Assembly: GCF_011516635.5 (NCBI RefSeq)
Contig: NZ_CP096255.1
Span: 2,540,501-2,604,500, forward strand
Length of the DNA: 64,000 nt
From: Bradyrhizobium barranii subsp. apii
Lineage (GTDB): Bacteria > Pseudomonadota > Alphaproteobacteria > Rhizobiales > Xanthobacteraceae
Direction of reading: 5' to 3'
The notes below the pieces were generated by a model, which saw only the letters and a program-made list of their open reading frames with translations, did no database searches and was not told the origin of the DNA. Positions within the stretch are counted from its first letter, which is position 1. Each line of letters starts with the position of its first letter. The translations under genes and the position numbers were made by a program. This document shows positions 14,041 through 23,184 of this stretch, in pieces.

Positions 14041-16653
14041 TCACGCCCGCTGCACGAAGCTGTCCACGACCTTCTTCTCGCCGGCCTTGTCGAAGGCGAT
14101 GGTGAGCTTGTTGCCGTCGATCTTGGTGACGCGGCCGTAGCCGAATTTCTGGTGGAAGACGCGGTCGGAGAGGGAAAATTCCGAGGTGGTGCCGGTGGAT
14201 TTGGCGACCAGCTCGCCCTCGATCGTCATCGGCCCGCGGCGGCGTGAGGAGAAGCTGCCGAAATCCGGGCCGGATGAGGAGGAGAACGACGAGGCCTGTT
14301 CCTCGAAGCCGCCTTGGCCGCCGCCACTGCGGCCGCCGCCCCGGTTGCGGTTGGCCTGGGCGCGCTGCCAGCCCGGGGTCGAATAGGTGGAACCGAACGC
14401 CTCCATGTCGTCGAAACGCGAGGCGCCGTAGCCGCCGGTGCCGCCCCAGGCCGAGCCGCCCTTGGATTCCGTGATCTCGACATTGGCGGACGGCAATTCG
14501 TCGAGGAAGCGCGACGGGATCGTGGTCGACCAGGTGCCATGGATCCGTCGGTTGGTCGCAAAGTAGATCTTTGCGCGGCGCCTCGCGCGGGTCAGGCCGA
14601 CATGGCCGAGCCGGCGCTCTTCCTCGAGGCCGGCGCGGCCCTGTTCGTCCAGCGTGCGCTGGCTCGGGAACAGGCCTTCCTCCCAGCCGGGCAGGAACAC
14701 GTTGTCGAATTCGAGGCCCTTGGCCGAATGCAGCGTCATCAGCGACACCGCGTCTTCCTCGGCGCCGCCGTCGCGGTCCATCACCAGCGAGATGTGCTCC
14801 AAGAACCCCTGCAGGTTCTCGAACTCCTCCATCGAGCGCACCAGCTCTTTCAGGTTCTCCAGCCGACCCGCGGCATCCGCCGAGCGGTCCTTCTGCCACA
14901 TCTCGGTATAGCCGCTCTCGTCGAGCACGATCTGGGCGAGATCGGTATGCGCGGTGACCTCGCGCTGGGCGCGCCAGCGGTCGAACTGGGCGACGACGTC
15001 GCGCAAGCTTCCGCGCGCCTTCGGCTTCAGCTCGTCGGTCTCGACCACCGCGCGCGCCGCCTCGAACAGCGGGATGCGGCGCTTGCGGGCGTGGTCGTGC
15101 AGCATCTGCACGGTGGCGTCGCCGAGGCCGCGCTTGGGCACGTTGACGATGCGCTCGAAGGCGAGATCGTCGGCGGGCGAGTTGATGACGCGCAGATAAG
15201 CCAGCGCGTCGCGGATTTCGGCGCGCTCGTAGAAGCGCGGGCCGCCGATCACGCGGTAGGGCAGGCCGAGCGTGACGAAACGGTCTTCGAATTCGCGCAT
15301 CTGGTACGAGGCACGCACCAGGATCGCGATCTCGTTGAGCTTCTCGCCCTGGCGCTGGATCTGCTCGATCTCCTCGCCGATGCCGCGGGCTTCCTCTTCC
15401 GAATCCCACGAGCCGGTGACGGTGACCTTCTCGCCGTCATGGTCCTCGGTGCGCAACGTCTTGCCGAGCCGGCCTTCGTTGTGCGCGATCAGATGCGAGG
15501 CGGCGGCGAGGATATGGCCGGTCGAGCGGTAATTGCGCTCGAGGCGAATGACCTTGGCGCCGGGGAAATCGTGGTCGAAGCGCAGGATGTTGTCGACCTC
15601 GGCGCCGCGCCAGCCGTAGATCGACTGGTCGTCATCGCCGACGCAGCAGATGTTCTTGACGTGGGGCGACTGCTCCCTCGCCCCGCTTGCGGGGTCGCGA
15701 CGAGCTTCGCTCGCGCTGAGAGCGTCGGGGTGAGGGGCTGTCTCCACGAGTTCAGTCTGCGGAGAGTCCCCCTCACCCGCATCGCTTTGCGATGCGACCT
15801 CTCCCCGCACGCGGGGAGAGGTGAAGGAGGGAGACGTCGGCGCCTGCGACAGCAGTCGCAGCCACAGATATTGCGCGACGTTGGTGTCCTGATATTCGTC
15901 GACCAGGATGAATTTGAAGCGCTGCTGGTACTGCCGGAGGATATCCTGGTGCTCGCGGAAGATGCGGATGTCTTCGAGCAGCAGATCGCCGAAATCGGCG
16001 GCGTTCAAGATCTTCAGCCGCTCCTGGTAGCTCGCATAGAGCTTGCCGCCCTTGCCGTTGGCGAACACGGCGGCTTCGCCTGACGGCACCTGCGACGGCG
16101 TCAGGCCGCGGTTCTTCCAGCCGTCGATCAGGCCGGCCAGCATGCGTGCCGGCCAGCGCTTGTCGTCGATGTTGTCGGCCTGCAGAAGCTGCTTGAGCAG
16201 CCGCACCTGGTCATCGGTGTCGAGCACCGTGAAGTTCGACTTGAGCTGCGCCAGCTCGGCATGGGTGCGCAGGATGCGGCCGCCGATGGAGTGGAAGGTG
16301 CCGAGCCACGGCATGCCTTCGACCGCATGGCCGAGCATCTGGCCGAGCCGATGCTTCATCTCGCGCGCGGCCTTGTTGGTGAAGGTCACCGACAGGATCT
16401 CGGCGGGGCGGGCGCGGCCCTGGCTGAGGATGTGGGCGATGCGCGTGGTCAGCACGCGCGTCTTGCCGGTGCCGGCGCCGGCCAGCACCAGGACCGGGCC
16501 GTCCAGCGTCTCCACGGCGTCGCGCTGCTCGCGATTGAGCCCGGACAGATATTTCGGGCCCACGGACGCGCGCGCACGCGCGGCGATGCCGCCGGCTGCG
16601 GGCTGGTGGTCGGGTACGCTGGTGATTTTGCTCGGCTCGGTCATGCGAATCAT
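14041..16653 (-). CDS. uvrD: ATP-dependent DNA helicase UvrD/PcrA
   Basis: An 870-residue superfamily 1A 3'-5' helicase for nucleotide-excision and mismatch repair. Visible motifs are the Q motif [10 protein letters not shown], Walker [15 protein letters not shown], motif [11 protein letters not shown], motif [19 protein letters not shown], motif [21 protein letters not shown] and motif [11 protein letters not shown]. The C-terminal 45 residues form the UvrD/PcrA tail ([18 protein letters not shown]). Between motifs II and III, residues about 271-329 are an extra Pro/Ser/Glu-rich segment encoded by a palindromic repeat; the frame stays open. Start is ATG 16653; GTG 16662 and ATG 16644 are possible. 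HicB-like gene follows at 8 nt. Confidence 0.93.
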   Translation of the reverse strand: MIRMTEPSKITSVPDHQPAAGGIAARARASVGPKYLSGLNREQRDAVETLDGPVLVLAGAGTGKTRVLTTRIAHILSQGRARPAEILSVTFTNKAAREMKHRLGQMLGHAVEGMPWLGTFHSIGGRILRTHAELAQLKSNFTVLDTDDQVRLLKQLLQADNIDDKRWPARMLAGLIDGWKNRGLTPSQVPSGEAAVFANGKGGKLYASYQERLKILNAADFGDLLLEDIRIFREHQDILRQYQQRFKFILVDEYQDTNVAQYLWLRLLSQAPTSPSFTSPRVRGEVASQSDAGEGDSPQTELVETAPHPDALSASEARRDPASGAREQSPHVKNICCVGDDDQSIYGWRGAEVDNILRFDHDFPGAKVIRLERNYRSTGHILAAASHLIAHNEGRLGKTLRTEDHDGEKVTVTGSWDSEEEARGIGEEIEQIQRQGEKLNEIAILVRASYQMREFEDRFVTLGLPYRVIGGPRFYERAEIRDALAYLRVINSPADDLAFERIVNVPKRGLGDATVQMLHDHARKRRIPLFEAARAVVETDELKPKARGSLRDVVAQFDRWRAQREVTAHTDLAQIVLDESGYTEMWQKDRSADAAGRLENLKELVRSMEEFENLQGFLEHISLVMDRDGGAEEDAVSLMTLHSAKGLEFDNVFLPGWEEGLFPSQRTLDEQGRAGLEEERRLGHVGLTRARRRAKIYFATNRRIHGTWSTTIPSRFLDELPSANVEITESKGGSAWGGTGGYGASRFDDMEAFGSTYSTPGWQRAQANRNRGGGRSGGGQGGFEEQASSFSSSSGPDFGSFSSRRRGPMTIEGELVAKSTGTTSEFSLSDRVFHQKFGYGRVTKIDGNKLTIAFDKAGEKKVVDSFVQRA
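15667..15842. repeat. Palindromic intergenic-type repeat inside the uvrD coding sequence
   Basis: About 176 bp with nested hairpins: CCCCGCTTGCGGGG, GCATCGCTTTGCGATGC and CTCCCCGCACGCGGGGAG. They belong to the G+C-rich repeat type found between genes in bradyrhizobia, and a related unit lies at 33837-33933. Here it lies inside the helicase gene without a stop, adding about 58 residues between motifs II and III. Confidence 0.8.
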
Positions 16654-16890
16654 TGGCCCCACGATGGCACCGCAGGGTGGTGGAAGGGAGCCTTCTTAAC
16701 AGGGATTGCTCCCTATATGGGGCGCCGGGCCGAGGTTTTCCACGTGCGCGGCGGGCCGATTTGTTCCCTCGGCGAGGGCGAATTTCCAGCTTGCGTGGGC
16801 CGGAACCATCGTTCCCGCGTCGAGATTGTCTGGACAGGTGGCGCGGCCAGCCGCGCCGACGCAGACAGACATCAAGACGAGGGTTTGACC

Positions 16891-17064
16891 ATGCTAGGCT
16901 GGGTTGTGACGTTTCTGGTTATCGCACTGATCGCCGGCATCCTGGGCTTCGGCGGCATCGCCGGCGCCTCGATCGAGATCGCCAAGATCATCTTCTTCAT
17001 CGCGGTCGTACTGTTCCTGGTCTCGGCCGTGGTGGGCCTTGCCCGAGGCCGCAACAGGGTGTAG
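16891..17064 (+). CDS. DUF1328 (YtjA-type) small membrane protein
   Basis: A 57-residue protein made of two hydrophobic helices: [20 protein letters not shown] and [20 protein letters not shown], with a short basic tail RGRNRV. This is the full length and pattern of the DUF1328 family, common in proteobacteria and often linked to stress responses, with unknown mechanism. It lies in the gap upstream of uvrD on the opposite strand, as a single gene. Confidence 0.88.
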   Translation: MLGWVVTFLVIALIAGILGFGGIAGASIEIAKIIFFIAVVLFLVSAVVGLARGRNRV

Positions 17065-17125
17065 CGCGGTCTGATGGGTGCATGGCCTTACCGGAAAACC
17101 GCTTCACACTTTTCCGGATCATGCA

Positions 17126-17620
17126 CTACCGCTTCGAGGGCATCGCCACGTTTCGGCCGATGCCCTCGGGCCGCGGCACGGCGCCGTGGGCGCCCACGAC
17201 GGCTGCAATGCGCTGCCGGATATCGGGCGGAAAGGCCGCCACCTTTCGCGAGCCCATGTCGATGTGGAGCGACATGTTTTCGGAGGTCGCCGACAGCCAG
17301 CCTTCGGTCGCGTGCCGCAACTCCTGGAACGTATGCAGCCGCTTGTCGTCGGCTTCGAGCAGCCAGACCGACACCTGCACGGGATCGCCGAGGTGGATTT
17401 CGCGCAGATGCCGCACATGGCATTCGGCAGTGAAGGTCGAGCCGCCTCGCTCCTTCATGTAGCCCGGCCCGATCCCGAGCTGTAACCACATCTGGTCGAT
17501 CGCGCGGTCGAACATCACGTTGTAATAGGCCATGTTGAGATGGCCGTTATAGTCGATCCATTGCGGCTCGATCTGCATGATCGACGAGCGGAACGGCTCG
17601 GCAGCGGCGGTCTCCGGCAT
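17126..17620 (-). CDS. Acyl-CoA thioesterase, hotdog fold
   Basis: A 164-residue protein of the 4-hydroxybenzoyl-CoA thioesterase-like group. The catalytic segment is WIDYNGHLNMAYYNVMFDRA, with Asp and the nearby NGHLN. STFTAECHVRHLREIHLGDP and LHTFQELRHATEG are typical beta-hotdog strands. Such enzymes hydrolyse acyl-CoA in the cytoplasm; relatives act in carnitine or betainyl-CoA metabolism. It is divergent from the FAD-linked oxidase gene by 45 nt, so the two may share control. Substrate not determinable. Confidence 0.82.
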   Translation of the reverse strand: MPETAAAEPFRSSIMQIEPQWIDYNGHLNMAYYNVMFDRAIDQMWLQLGIGPGYMKERGGSTFTAECHVRHLREIHLGDPVQVSVWLLEADDKRLHTFQELRHATEGWLSATSENMSLHIDMGSRKVAAFPPDIRQRIAAVVGAHGAVPRPEGIGRNVAMPSKR

Positions 17621-17665
17621 GTGTCTTTCCTGCTATGCGCGCGGTCGCTTGACTTGACCGGTTAG

Positions 17666-19129
17666 ATGTCCTTTGCCACGGTTCTTCTGTCGGGAGGAAT
17701 GTCCGTGGGTACGACCATCACCAATAATCCGCCGCGGGTCGAGCCGAAAGCCCTCGCAAGCGCGCTGGAGCAGCTTGCCGCACGGTTCGGCAACCGCCTC
17801 ATCACCTCGCAGGCCGTTCGCGAGCAGCACGGCCATACCACCACGTGGATCGTCAACCAGCCGCCGGACGGCGTGGTGATGGCGCAGGAGACCGCCGACA
17901 TCCAGGACGTGGTGCGGATCTGCGCCAGGAACCGCGTGCCCGTCATCGCCTTCGGCACCGGCACCTCGCTCGAGGGCCAGGTCAACGCGCCCGCCGGCGG
18001 CATCTCGATCGACCTGCGCGACATGAACAAGGTGCTCGCGGTGCATGCCGAGGACCTCGACTGCGTGATCCAGCCCGGCGTCACCCGCAAGGCGCTGAAC
18101 GAGCATCTGCGCGACCAGGGCCTGTTCTTCCCCATCGACCCCGGCGCGGATGCTTCGCTCGGCGGCATGGCCTCGACCCGCGCCTCCGGCACCAACGCGG
18201 TGCGCTACGGCACCATGCGCGACAGCGTACTCGCTTTGAAGGTCGTGCGCGGCGACGGCGAGATCATCACCACAGGCACGCGCGCCAAGAAATCATCCGC
18301 CGGCTACGACCTGACGCATCTGTTCGTCGGCGCCGAAGGCACGCTCGGCATCATCTCCGAGCTGACCATTCGCCTGCGCGGAATCCCTGACACGATCGCG
18401 GCCGGTGCGGTGTCGTTCGAGACCGTGCACGGGGCATGTCAGGCGGTGATCCTGGCGATCCAGACCGGCATTCCCGTGGCGCGCATCGAGCTGCTCAACG
18501 CCGCGCAGGTGAAGGCCTGCAACGCCTATTCGAAGCTGACGCTGCCGGAAACGCCGCTGCTTCTGATGGAATTCCACGGCAGCGAGGTCGAGGTCGGCGA
18601 GCAGTCCAAGGCCTTCGGCGAGATCGCAAAGGATTGCGGCGGCGGCGATTTCTCCTGGACCACCAAGCCGGAGGATCGCACCAAGCTGTGGCAGGCGCGG
18701 CACGACGCCTATTGGTCGGTGAAGGCGCTGCGTCCCGGCGACAGCATCGGCGTGGTTGCAACCGACGTCTGCGTGCCGATCTCGCGGCTTGCCGATTGCG
18801 TCGGCGAGACCGAGGAAGATCTCAAGCGCCTCAACCTGCTGTCGCCGATCGTCGGCCATGTCGGTGACGGCAATTTCCACTGCTCGCTGGTCTGCGACAC
18901 CAACGATGCCGACGAGATGGCGCGTGGCGAGGAGTTCATGCATCGCCTGGTCGAGCGCGCGCAGGCGATGGACGGCACCTGCACCGGTGAGCACGGCATC
19001 GGCCAGGGCAAGCAGAAATATCTCAAGGCGGAACTCGGCCCCGAAGCGCTCGACGCGATGCGGGCGCTGAAAAAGGCGCTCGATCCGCTGAATATCTTCA
19101 ATCCTGGCAAGATCGTGCCGGAGGCATAG
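17666..19129 (+). CDS. FAD-linked oxidase, D-lactate dehydrogenase (cytochrome)/GlcD type
   Basis: A 487-residue flavoprotein. The FAD-binding PCMH domain covers about residues 45-230, with FGTGTSLEGQVNAPAGGISI, FFPIDPGADASLGGMASTRA and the SSAGYDLTHLFVGAEGTLG block. The C-terminal FAD-oxidase domain ends with PIVGHVGDGNFHCSL and GTCTGEHGIGQGKQKYL, the latter carrying the conserved metal/substrate histidines. It oxidises D-2-hydroxyacids such as D-lactate or glycolate and passes electrons to the membrane chain. ATG 17666 is used, but GGGAGG at about 17692 suggests a GTG start at 17705 (MGTTITNNPP) is also likely. Confidence 0.88.
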   Translation: MSFATVLLSGGMSVGTTITNNPPRVEPKALASALEQLAARFGNRLITSQAVREQHGHTTTWIVNQPPDGVVMAQETADIQDVVRICARNRVPVIAFGTGTSLEGQVNAPAGGISIDLRDMNKVLAVHAEDLDCVIQPGVTRKALNEHLRDQGLFFPIDPGADASLGGMASTRASGTNAVRYGTMRDSVLALKVVRGDGEIITTGTRAKKSSAGYDLTHLFVGAEGTLGIISELTIRLRGIPDTIAAGAVSFETVHGACQAVILAIQTGIPVARIELLNAAQVKACNAYSKLTLPETPLLLMEFHGSEVEVGEQSKAFGEIAKDCGGGDFSWTTKPEDRTKLWQARHDAYWSVKALRPGDSIGVVATDVCVPISRLADCVGETEEDLKRLNLLSPIVGHVGDGNFHCSLVCDTNDADEMARGEEFMHRLVERAQAMDGTCTGEHGIGQGKQKYLKAELGPEALDAMRALKKALDPLNIFNPGKIVPEA

Positions 19130-19233
19130 CGCGCGGGCGGCTGCGTCGCGGTCGCGGAACTTTCGGCAGTCAGGCCGGTTCCAATCCCGTCAATTTCCGA
19201 TGCCTCGATGGCGCGGCTCTGCGGGAGGATGCG

Positions 19234-20580
19234 ATGTTGCGACCTGTCATTGGAATTGCCGTGATGGCGCTTGCCTGCATGCTGGCGGGCACGGCTCTGG
19301 GCAAGGGCGGGCACGGTGGCGGCCATGGTGGTGGGCACGGAGGCGGGCATGGAGGCGGGCATGGCGGTGGCCATCACGGCGGCGGTCATCATGGTGGTGG
19401 TCATCATGGAGGCGGCCATTTTGGTGGTCATGGCTTCGGGCACGCGCATGGCGGCGGGCATCATGGCGGGCCCCGCTTCGCAACTGGCGCGCGACATCGC
19501 GGCCCGAACTTCGGCCAGATCCGCAATGCGGCCGTCCGTCCTGCGAATTTTCGCAACGCCCTCAACGTGCATTCCAGCGCCTTCCGCAACGGCCGTCTGA
19601 TCAGCAATCCGGCCGCGCGAGCCCAGATCGCAGCGGCGGCCGCACTGGCCGGCTGGCACGGCGCCAGCAGCGGGTGGTGGCAACATGCGGGCGGCGGTTA
19701 TGGCTGGGTCGGACCGCTGTTCTGGCCGTTCGCCTACAACGATCTCTACGACTACACGATCTGGGGCGACGGTCTCGGCTTCTGGGGCTACGGCTATCCG
19801 GACATCTATGCCGGCATCTTCGGGCCCTACGGCTATGACGGTCTCTCGGCCTATCTGCCGCAGCGGCCGGTGGGACGGCGCCAGGCGCGCGGCGTCCCGC
19901 TGGATCGGCTCTGCGGCAGCGACCGCCGCGAAATCGTCGGTCTGCCGATCGACCAGATCGCCGCCGCGGTGCAGCCGACCGAGGCGCAAGGCGCAAGCCT
20001 CGACGAACTCGGCAATGCCTCGATCCAGGCGTCCGAGATGATCCGCGCGTCCTGCCCGTCGCAGGTCGCGGCGACAGCGCCAGGTCGGCTGACGGCGATG
20101 CAGCAGCGCATCGAGGCGATGGAGAAAGCCGTCGATCTCGTTCAGCCCGCGCTCGATCGATTCTACGGCTCGCTCACCGACGAGCAGAAGGCGCGCTTCA
20201 ATGCGCTGGCCGAGGATCAGCGTCGTGCGACGGCTTCCAGCAACACCGGGGGATCGCTGGTCCAGAATTGCGCGACGCCTGCTGCGCTCGATTGGCCCAG
20301 CACTGACATCGACGCGAGGCTTCATCCCAACGACACTCAGCGCGCCGCGCTACAGGTGCTCCAGGATACCAGCGCCAAGGTCAGCGCATCGCTCAAGGCG
20401 GCCTGCGAGCCCAGCGACGTGATGACGCCGCCGGCGCGAATGGCCGCGGTTCGCAAGCGGCTCGACACGATGCTCGACGGCGTCAAGTCGGTTCGCGCAG
20501 CGCTGGAGGATTTCTACGCCACGCTGAATGACGAGCAGAAGGCGCAGTTCGAGGCCATCGGACCACGTCGGACGTCCTGA
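19234..20580 (+). CDS. Exported His/Gly-rich protein with two LTXXQ (Spy/CpxP-type) repeats
   Basis: A 448-residue exported protein. Residues 1-23 are a signal peptide (MLRPVIGIAVMALACMLAG). Residues about 25-80 are an extreme His/Gly tract built of GGH and GHH units, a likely divalent-metal binder. A Trp/Tyr/Gly-rich middle (GFWGYGYPDIYAGIFGPYGY) follows. The C-terminal half carries two helical LTXXQ-type units, with LTDEQKARFNAL near residue 312 and LNDEQKAQFEAI at the end, each after a conserved Cys. LTXXQ proteins include the periplasmic chaperones Spy and CpxP. GGGAGG lies 6 nt before the ATG. Probably periplasmic metal or envelope-stress protein. Confidence 0.78.
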   Translation: MLRPVIGIAVMALACMLAGTALGKGGHGGGHGGGHGGGHGGGHGGGHHGGGHHGGGHHGGGHFGGHGFGHAHGGGHHGGPRFATGARHRGPNFGQIRNAAVRPANFRNALNVHSSAFRNGRLISNPAARAQIAAAAALAGWHGASSGWWQHAGGGYGWVGPLFWPFAYNDLYDYTIWGDGLGFWGYGYPDIYAGIFGPYGYDGLSAYLPQRPVGRRQARGVPLDRLCGSDRREIVGLPIDQIAAAVQPTEAQGASLDELGNASIQASEMIRASCPSQVAATAPGRLTAMQQRIEAMEKAVDLVQPALDRFYGSLTDEQKARFNALAEDQRRATASSNTGGSLVQNCATPAALDWPSTDIDARLHPNDTQRAALQVLQDTSAKVSASLKAACEPSDVMTPPARMAAVRKRLDTMLDGVKSVRAALEDFYATLNDEQKAQFEAIGPRRTS

Positions 20581-20698
20581 CTGCATATCGATAATGCGTG
20601 GCGGAAAAATCGCCTCGCCGATCTCGATCGGCCTCTCTATGCTGGGCGAGGCGGGAGCGCGAAACTACGGCGGCTGGAAGACCATTGGTGACGGGGCG

Positions 20699-21058
20699 AT
20701 GAAGTGGTTCGCAAAGCGGAAGCCGGCGGACATCTGGGACGAGACGATCGAAGGACCGCTCGGCGACATCGAGGCCGCCGAGCGCATCCGCGCGATTTGT
20801 GACGCCGCAGCCGCGAGCGCGGCCGGTTCGGCGCGCAACGACACGCGCGAAGGTGAGCGCTATGAACGCGCGGCCAAGGTGGCGATGGAAATCGCGATGA
20901 AGATCTCGGATGGATTGATGCGCGACGCCGCCGTCCATCGCATCGTCGATCTCTGCATGACAGCGAACGACCTCAAGACCGCGCAGATCCTGTTTCGCGC
21001 GATCCATGCCAGCTGGATCCGTGAGGCGATACAGCGGGATCATCCGACCCTGGCCTAG
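20699..21058 (+). CDS. Hypothetical cytoplasmic protein
   Basis: A 119-residue, mainly helical protein beginning MKWFAKRKPADIWDETIEGP and containing ERAAKVAMEIAMKISDGLMR and HRIVDLCMTANDLKTAQILF. No signal peptide or membrane segment. I do not recognise a named family. The ATG at 20699, preceded by GGGG, was chosen because conserved-looking text starts there; the frame is open back to an ATG at 20594, so a 154-residue form is possible. It follows the LTXXQ gene on the same strand. Confidence 0.6.
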   Translation: MKWFAKRKPADIWDETIEGPLGDIEAAERIRAICDAAAASAAGSARNDTREGERYERAAKVAMEIAMKISDGLMRDAAVHRIVDLCMTANDLKTAQILFRAIHASWIREAIQRDHPTLA

Positions 21059-21186
21059 AGGCGTGTACTCGTAAATCCGGTGTGCCCGGCAACGAGCCAA
21101 GTGCCATCGAGCTCTCCGGGCGTCATCGAAGCTGGTGACAAGAAGGCGAATTCCCGCTCACCGGTGGAATTGATCCTCTGCCGGGG

Positions 21187-22278
21187 TTAGATGGCCGCCT
21201 CGGTCTGCGCGTCGAAAACATGAAGCCTGGAAGGCCGCATGGCAACGCGCAGCCTGTCGCCCACCCTCACCCTCGCGGTCGGCTCGACGCTCGCCACCAT
21301 GATACTCTCGCCGACCTTCATATCGAGCAGGATTTCCGAGCCGAGTTGCTCGACCACCTCAATCACAGCATCGAAGCATGAGTGGCCGAGATCAGCGCTA
21401 CCCGCCACGGTAAGGTCCTCCGGCCGCACGCCGAGCATGACCTCGCGTCCGATATGGCCGCGCAGCCGCTGCGCGGTCTCGTCCGGCAGCTTGATGCGCA
21501 GGCCGGAGTTCTCGGCAATCAGCGATCCGTTCGCCTCGGTCACCGTAACGGCGGCGAAATTCATGGCCGGGGAGCCGATGAAGCCGGCGACGAACTTGTT
21601 GGCGGGCTGATTGTACAGTTCGAGCGGCTCCCCCACTTGCTGGACCACGCCGTCTTTCATGACGACGACCCGGTCACCCAGCGTCATGGCCTCGACCTGA
21701 TCGTGGGTAACGTAAATGGCGGTGGTGCCGAGACGGAGATGCAGTTTCTTGAGCTCAACGCGCATCTGTACCCGCAGCTTGGCATCGAGGTTCGACAGCG
21801 GCTCGTCGAACAGGAACACGCGGGGGTGACGCACAATGGCACGACCCAACGCCACGCGCTGGCGCTGGCCGCCGGACAGCTGGCGCGGCTTGCGCGTTAG
21901 CAATTCACCGATGCCGAGGATGTCGGCCGCCTCCCGCACGCGCTTGTCAATCTCGGGCTTTTCGAATTTGCGCATCTTCAGGCCAAACGCCATGTTGTCG
22001 TGCACGCTCATGTGCGGGTACAGGGCGTAGTTCTGGAACACCATGGCGATGTCGCGGTCCATCGGCGCCAATTCATTGACCACGTTTCCGTCGATGGAAA
22101 TGTCGCCGGAACTGATCGCTTCAAGCCCGGCGATCATTCTCAGCGTCGTGGTCTTGCCGCAGCCGGACGGTCCGACGAACACCACGAACTCCTTGTCGCG
22201 GATCTGCAGATTGACGTCTTTGACAGCGTGCACGCTGTCGTAGAACTTGTTGATCCCCTTGAGGACGACCTGGCCCAT
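21187..22278 (-). CDS. ABC transporter ATP-binding protein, MalK/UgpC type
   Basis: A 363-residue ATPase for a carbohydrate-uptake (CUT1) importer. Walker A is GPSGCGKTT, the Q-loop is FQNYALYPHM, the signature is LSGGQRQRVALGRA, Walker B is VFLFDEPLSNLD and the H-loop is YVTHDQ. A C-terminal TOBE/MalK regulatory domain follows (LGVRPEDL, then VRVGDRLRVAMRPSRLHVFD). The ATG at 22278 (MGQVVLKGINKFYD) is preferred over a GTG three codons earlier because it matches the usual family start and has GGTGGAG before it. Last gene of the four-gene importer operon. Confidence 0.92.
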   Translation of the reverse strand: MGQVVLKGINKFYDSVHAVKDVNLQIRDKEFVVFVGPSGCGKTTTLRMIAGLEAISSGDISIDGNVVNELAPMDRDIAMVFQNYALYPHMSVHDNMAFGLKMRKFEKPEIDKRVREAADILGIGELLTRKPRQLSGGQRQRVALGRAIVRHPRVFLFDEPLSNLDAKLRVQMRVELKKLHLRLGTTAIYVTHDQVEAMTLGDRVVVMKDGVVQQVGEPLELYNQPANKFVAGFIGSPAMNFAAVTVTEANGSLIAENSGLRIKLPDETAQRLRGHIGREVMLGVRPEDLTVAGSADLGHSCFDAVIEVVEQLGSEILLDMKVGESIMVASVEPTARVRVGDRLRVAMRPSRLHVFDAQTEAAI

Positions 22279-22329
22279 TCGCTCCACCCGCCTTCCGCAT
22301 GCCCACTTTCCTGATGATCCGGGGTGCTG

Positions 22330-23181
22330 TCAGCCCTTCACCGATCCAGTCAGTCCTGCGACGTAGTGCTCGACGAAAAACGAATAGGCGATAGCAACCG
22401 GGATCGATCCGAGCAGGGCGCCAGCCATCAGCGGTCCCCAGAAGAATACATCGCCGCGGATCAGCTCCGATGTGACGCCGACCGGCACGGTCTTCTGTCC
22501 AGGCGAGGACAGGAAGACAAGTGCGTAGATGAACTCGTTCCACGACAGGGTGAAAGCGAAGATGCCGGCCGAGAGGATGCCCGGGATCGCCACCGGGATG
22601 ACGATGTAGAGCATGGCCTGCCAGCGCGAGGCGCCGTCAATGCGCGCGCATTCCTCGAGTTCCTTGGGCACCGCCTTGAAGTAGCCCATCATGAGCCAGG
22701 TGCAGAACGGAATGAGAAAGGTCGGATAGGTCAGGATCAATGACCAGGGCGTGTCACCCAGCCGATAGTTGCGGATGATCTCTGCCAGCGGAATGAAGAG
22801 CAGCGTTTGAGGCACCAGATAGGTGATGAAGATGCCGGTGCCCAGGCTGCCTGCAAATGGAAAGTTCAGCCGCGAGAGAGCATAGCCGGCGAACACGCCG
22901 CACACGAGCGAGATGGCGGTTGACGCGAGCGCGATGAACGTCGTGTTCCACAGCCACGATGCAAACAGCGTCTCCTCGAACAGGTACCTGACATGGTCCC
23001 AGGTCGGGTTCCAGGTCCAGAACGGATTGTAGTTGATCGAATTCCAGGGTCGGTAAAGCTCGCCGTCCGGCCGCACCGAAGTGATCACCATCCAGTAGAA
23101 CGGGAACAGCAGGAAAAGCAGGAACATCGCCATGGGGACGTAGAAGAACGCCCACTTTCGCCACCTTGCGCCCTCGATCAT
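22330..23181 (-). CDS. ABC sugar-type permease, MalG-like
   Basis: A 283-residue inner-membrane permease with six helices. The cytoplasmic EAA loop is ELEECARIDGASRWQAMLYI, which docks on the ATPase. The N-terminus (FFYVPMAMFLLFLLFPFYWM) and the TSVRPDGELY segment fit the MalG/UgpE side of CUT1 transporters. It starts 3 nt after the stop of the MalF-like permease, so the two are coupled. Confidence 0.9.
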   Translation of the reverse strand: MIEGARWRKWAFFYVPMAMFLLFLLFPFYWMVITSVRPDGELYRPWNSINYNPFWTWNPTWDHVRYLFEETLFASWLWNTTFIALASTAISLVCGVFAGYALSRLNFPFAGSLGTGIFITYLVPQTLLFIPLAEIIRNYRLGDTPWSLILTYPTFLIPFCTWLMMGYFKAVPKELEECARIDGASRWQAMLYIVIPVAIPGILSAGIFAFTLSWNEFIYALVFLSSPGQKTVPVGVTSELIRGDVFFWGPLMAGALLGSIPVAIAYSFFVEHYVAGLTGSVKG

Positions 23182-23184
23182 GGC

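Noticed and set aside
13745-15409. Long minus-strand frame of 554 codons in the uvrD region
   Set aside because: Apart from its last 95 codons (the HicB-like gene), it is Arg/Pro/Ala-rich shadow of the helicase in another frame.
17074-17433. Plus-strand frame opposite the thioesterase
   Set aside because: Arg/Ala/Pro-rich shadow without a ribosome-binding site.
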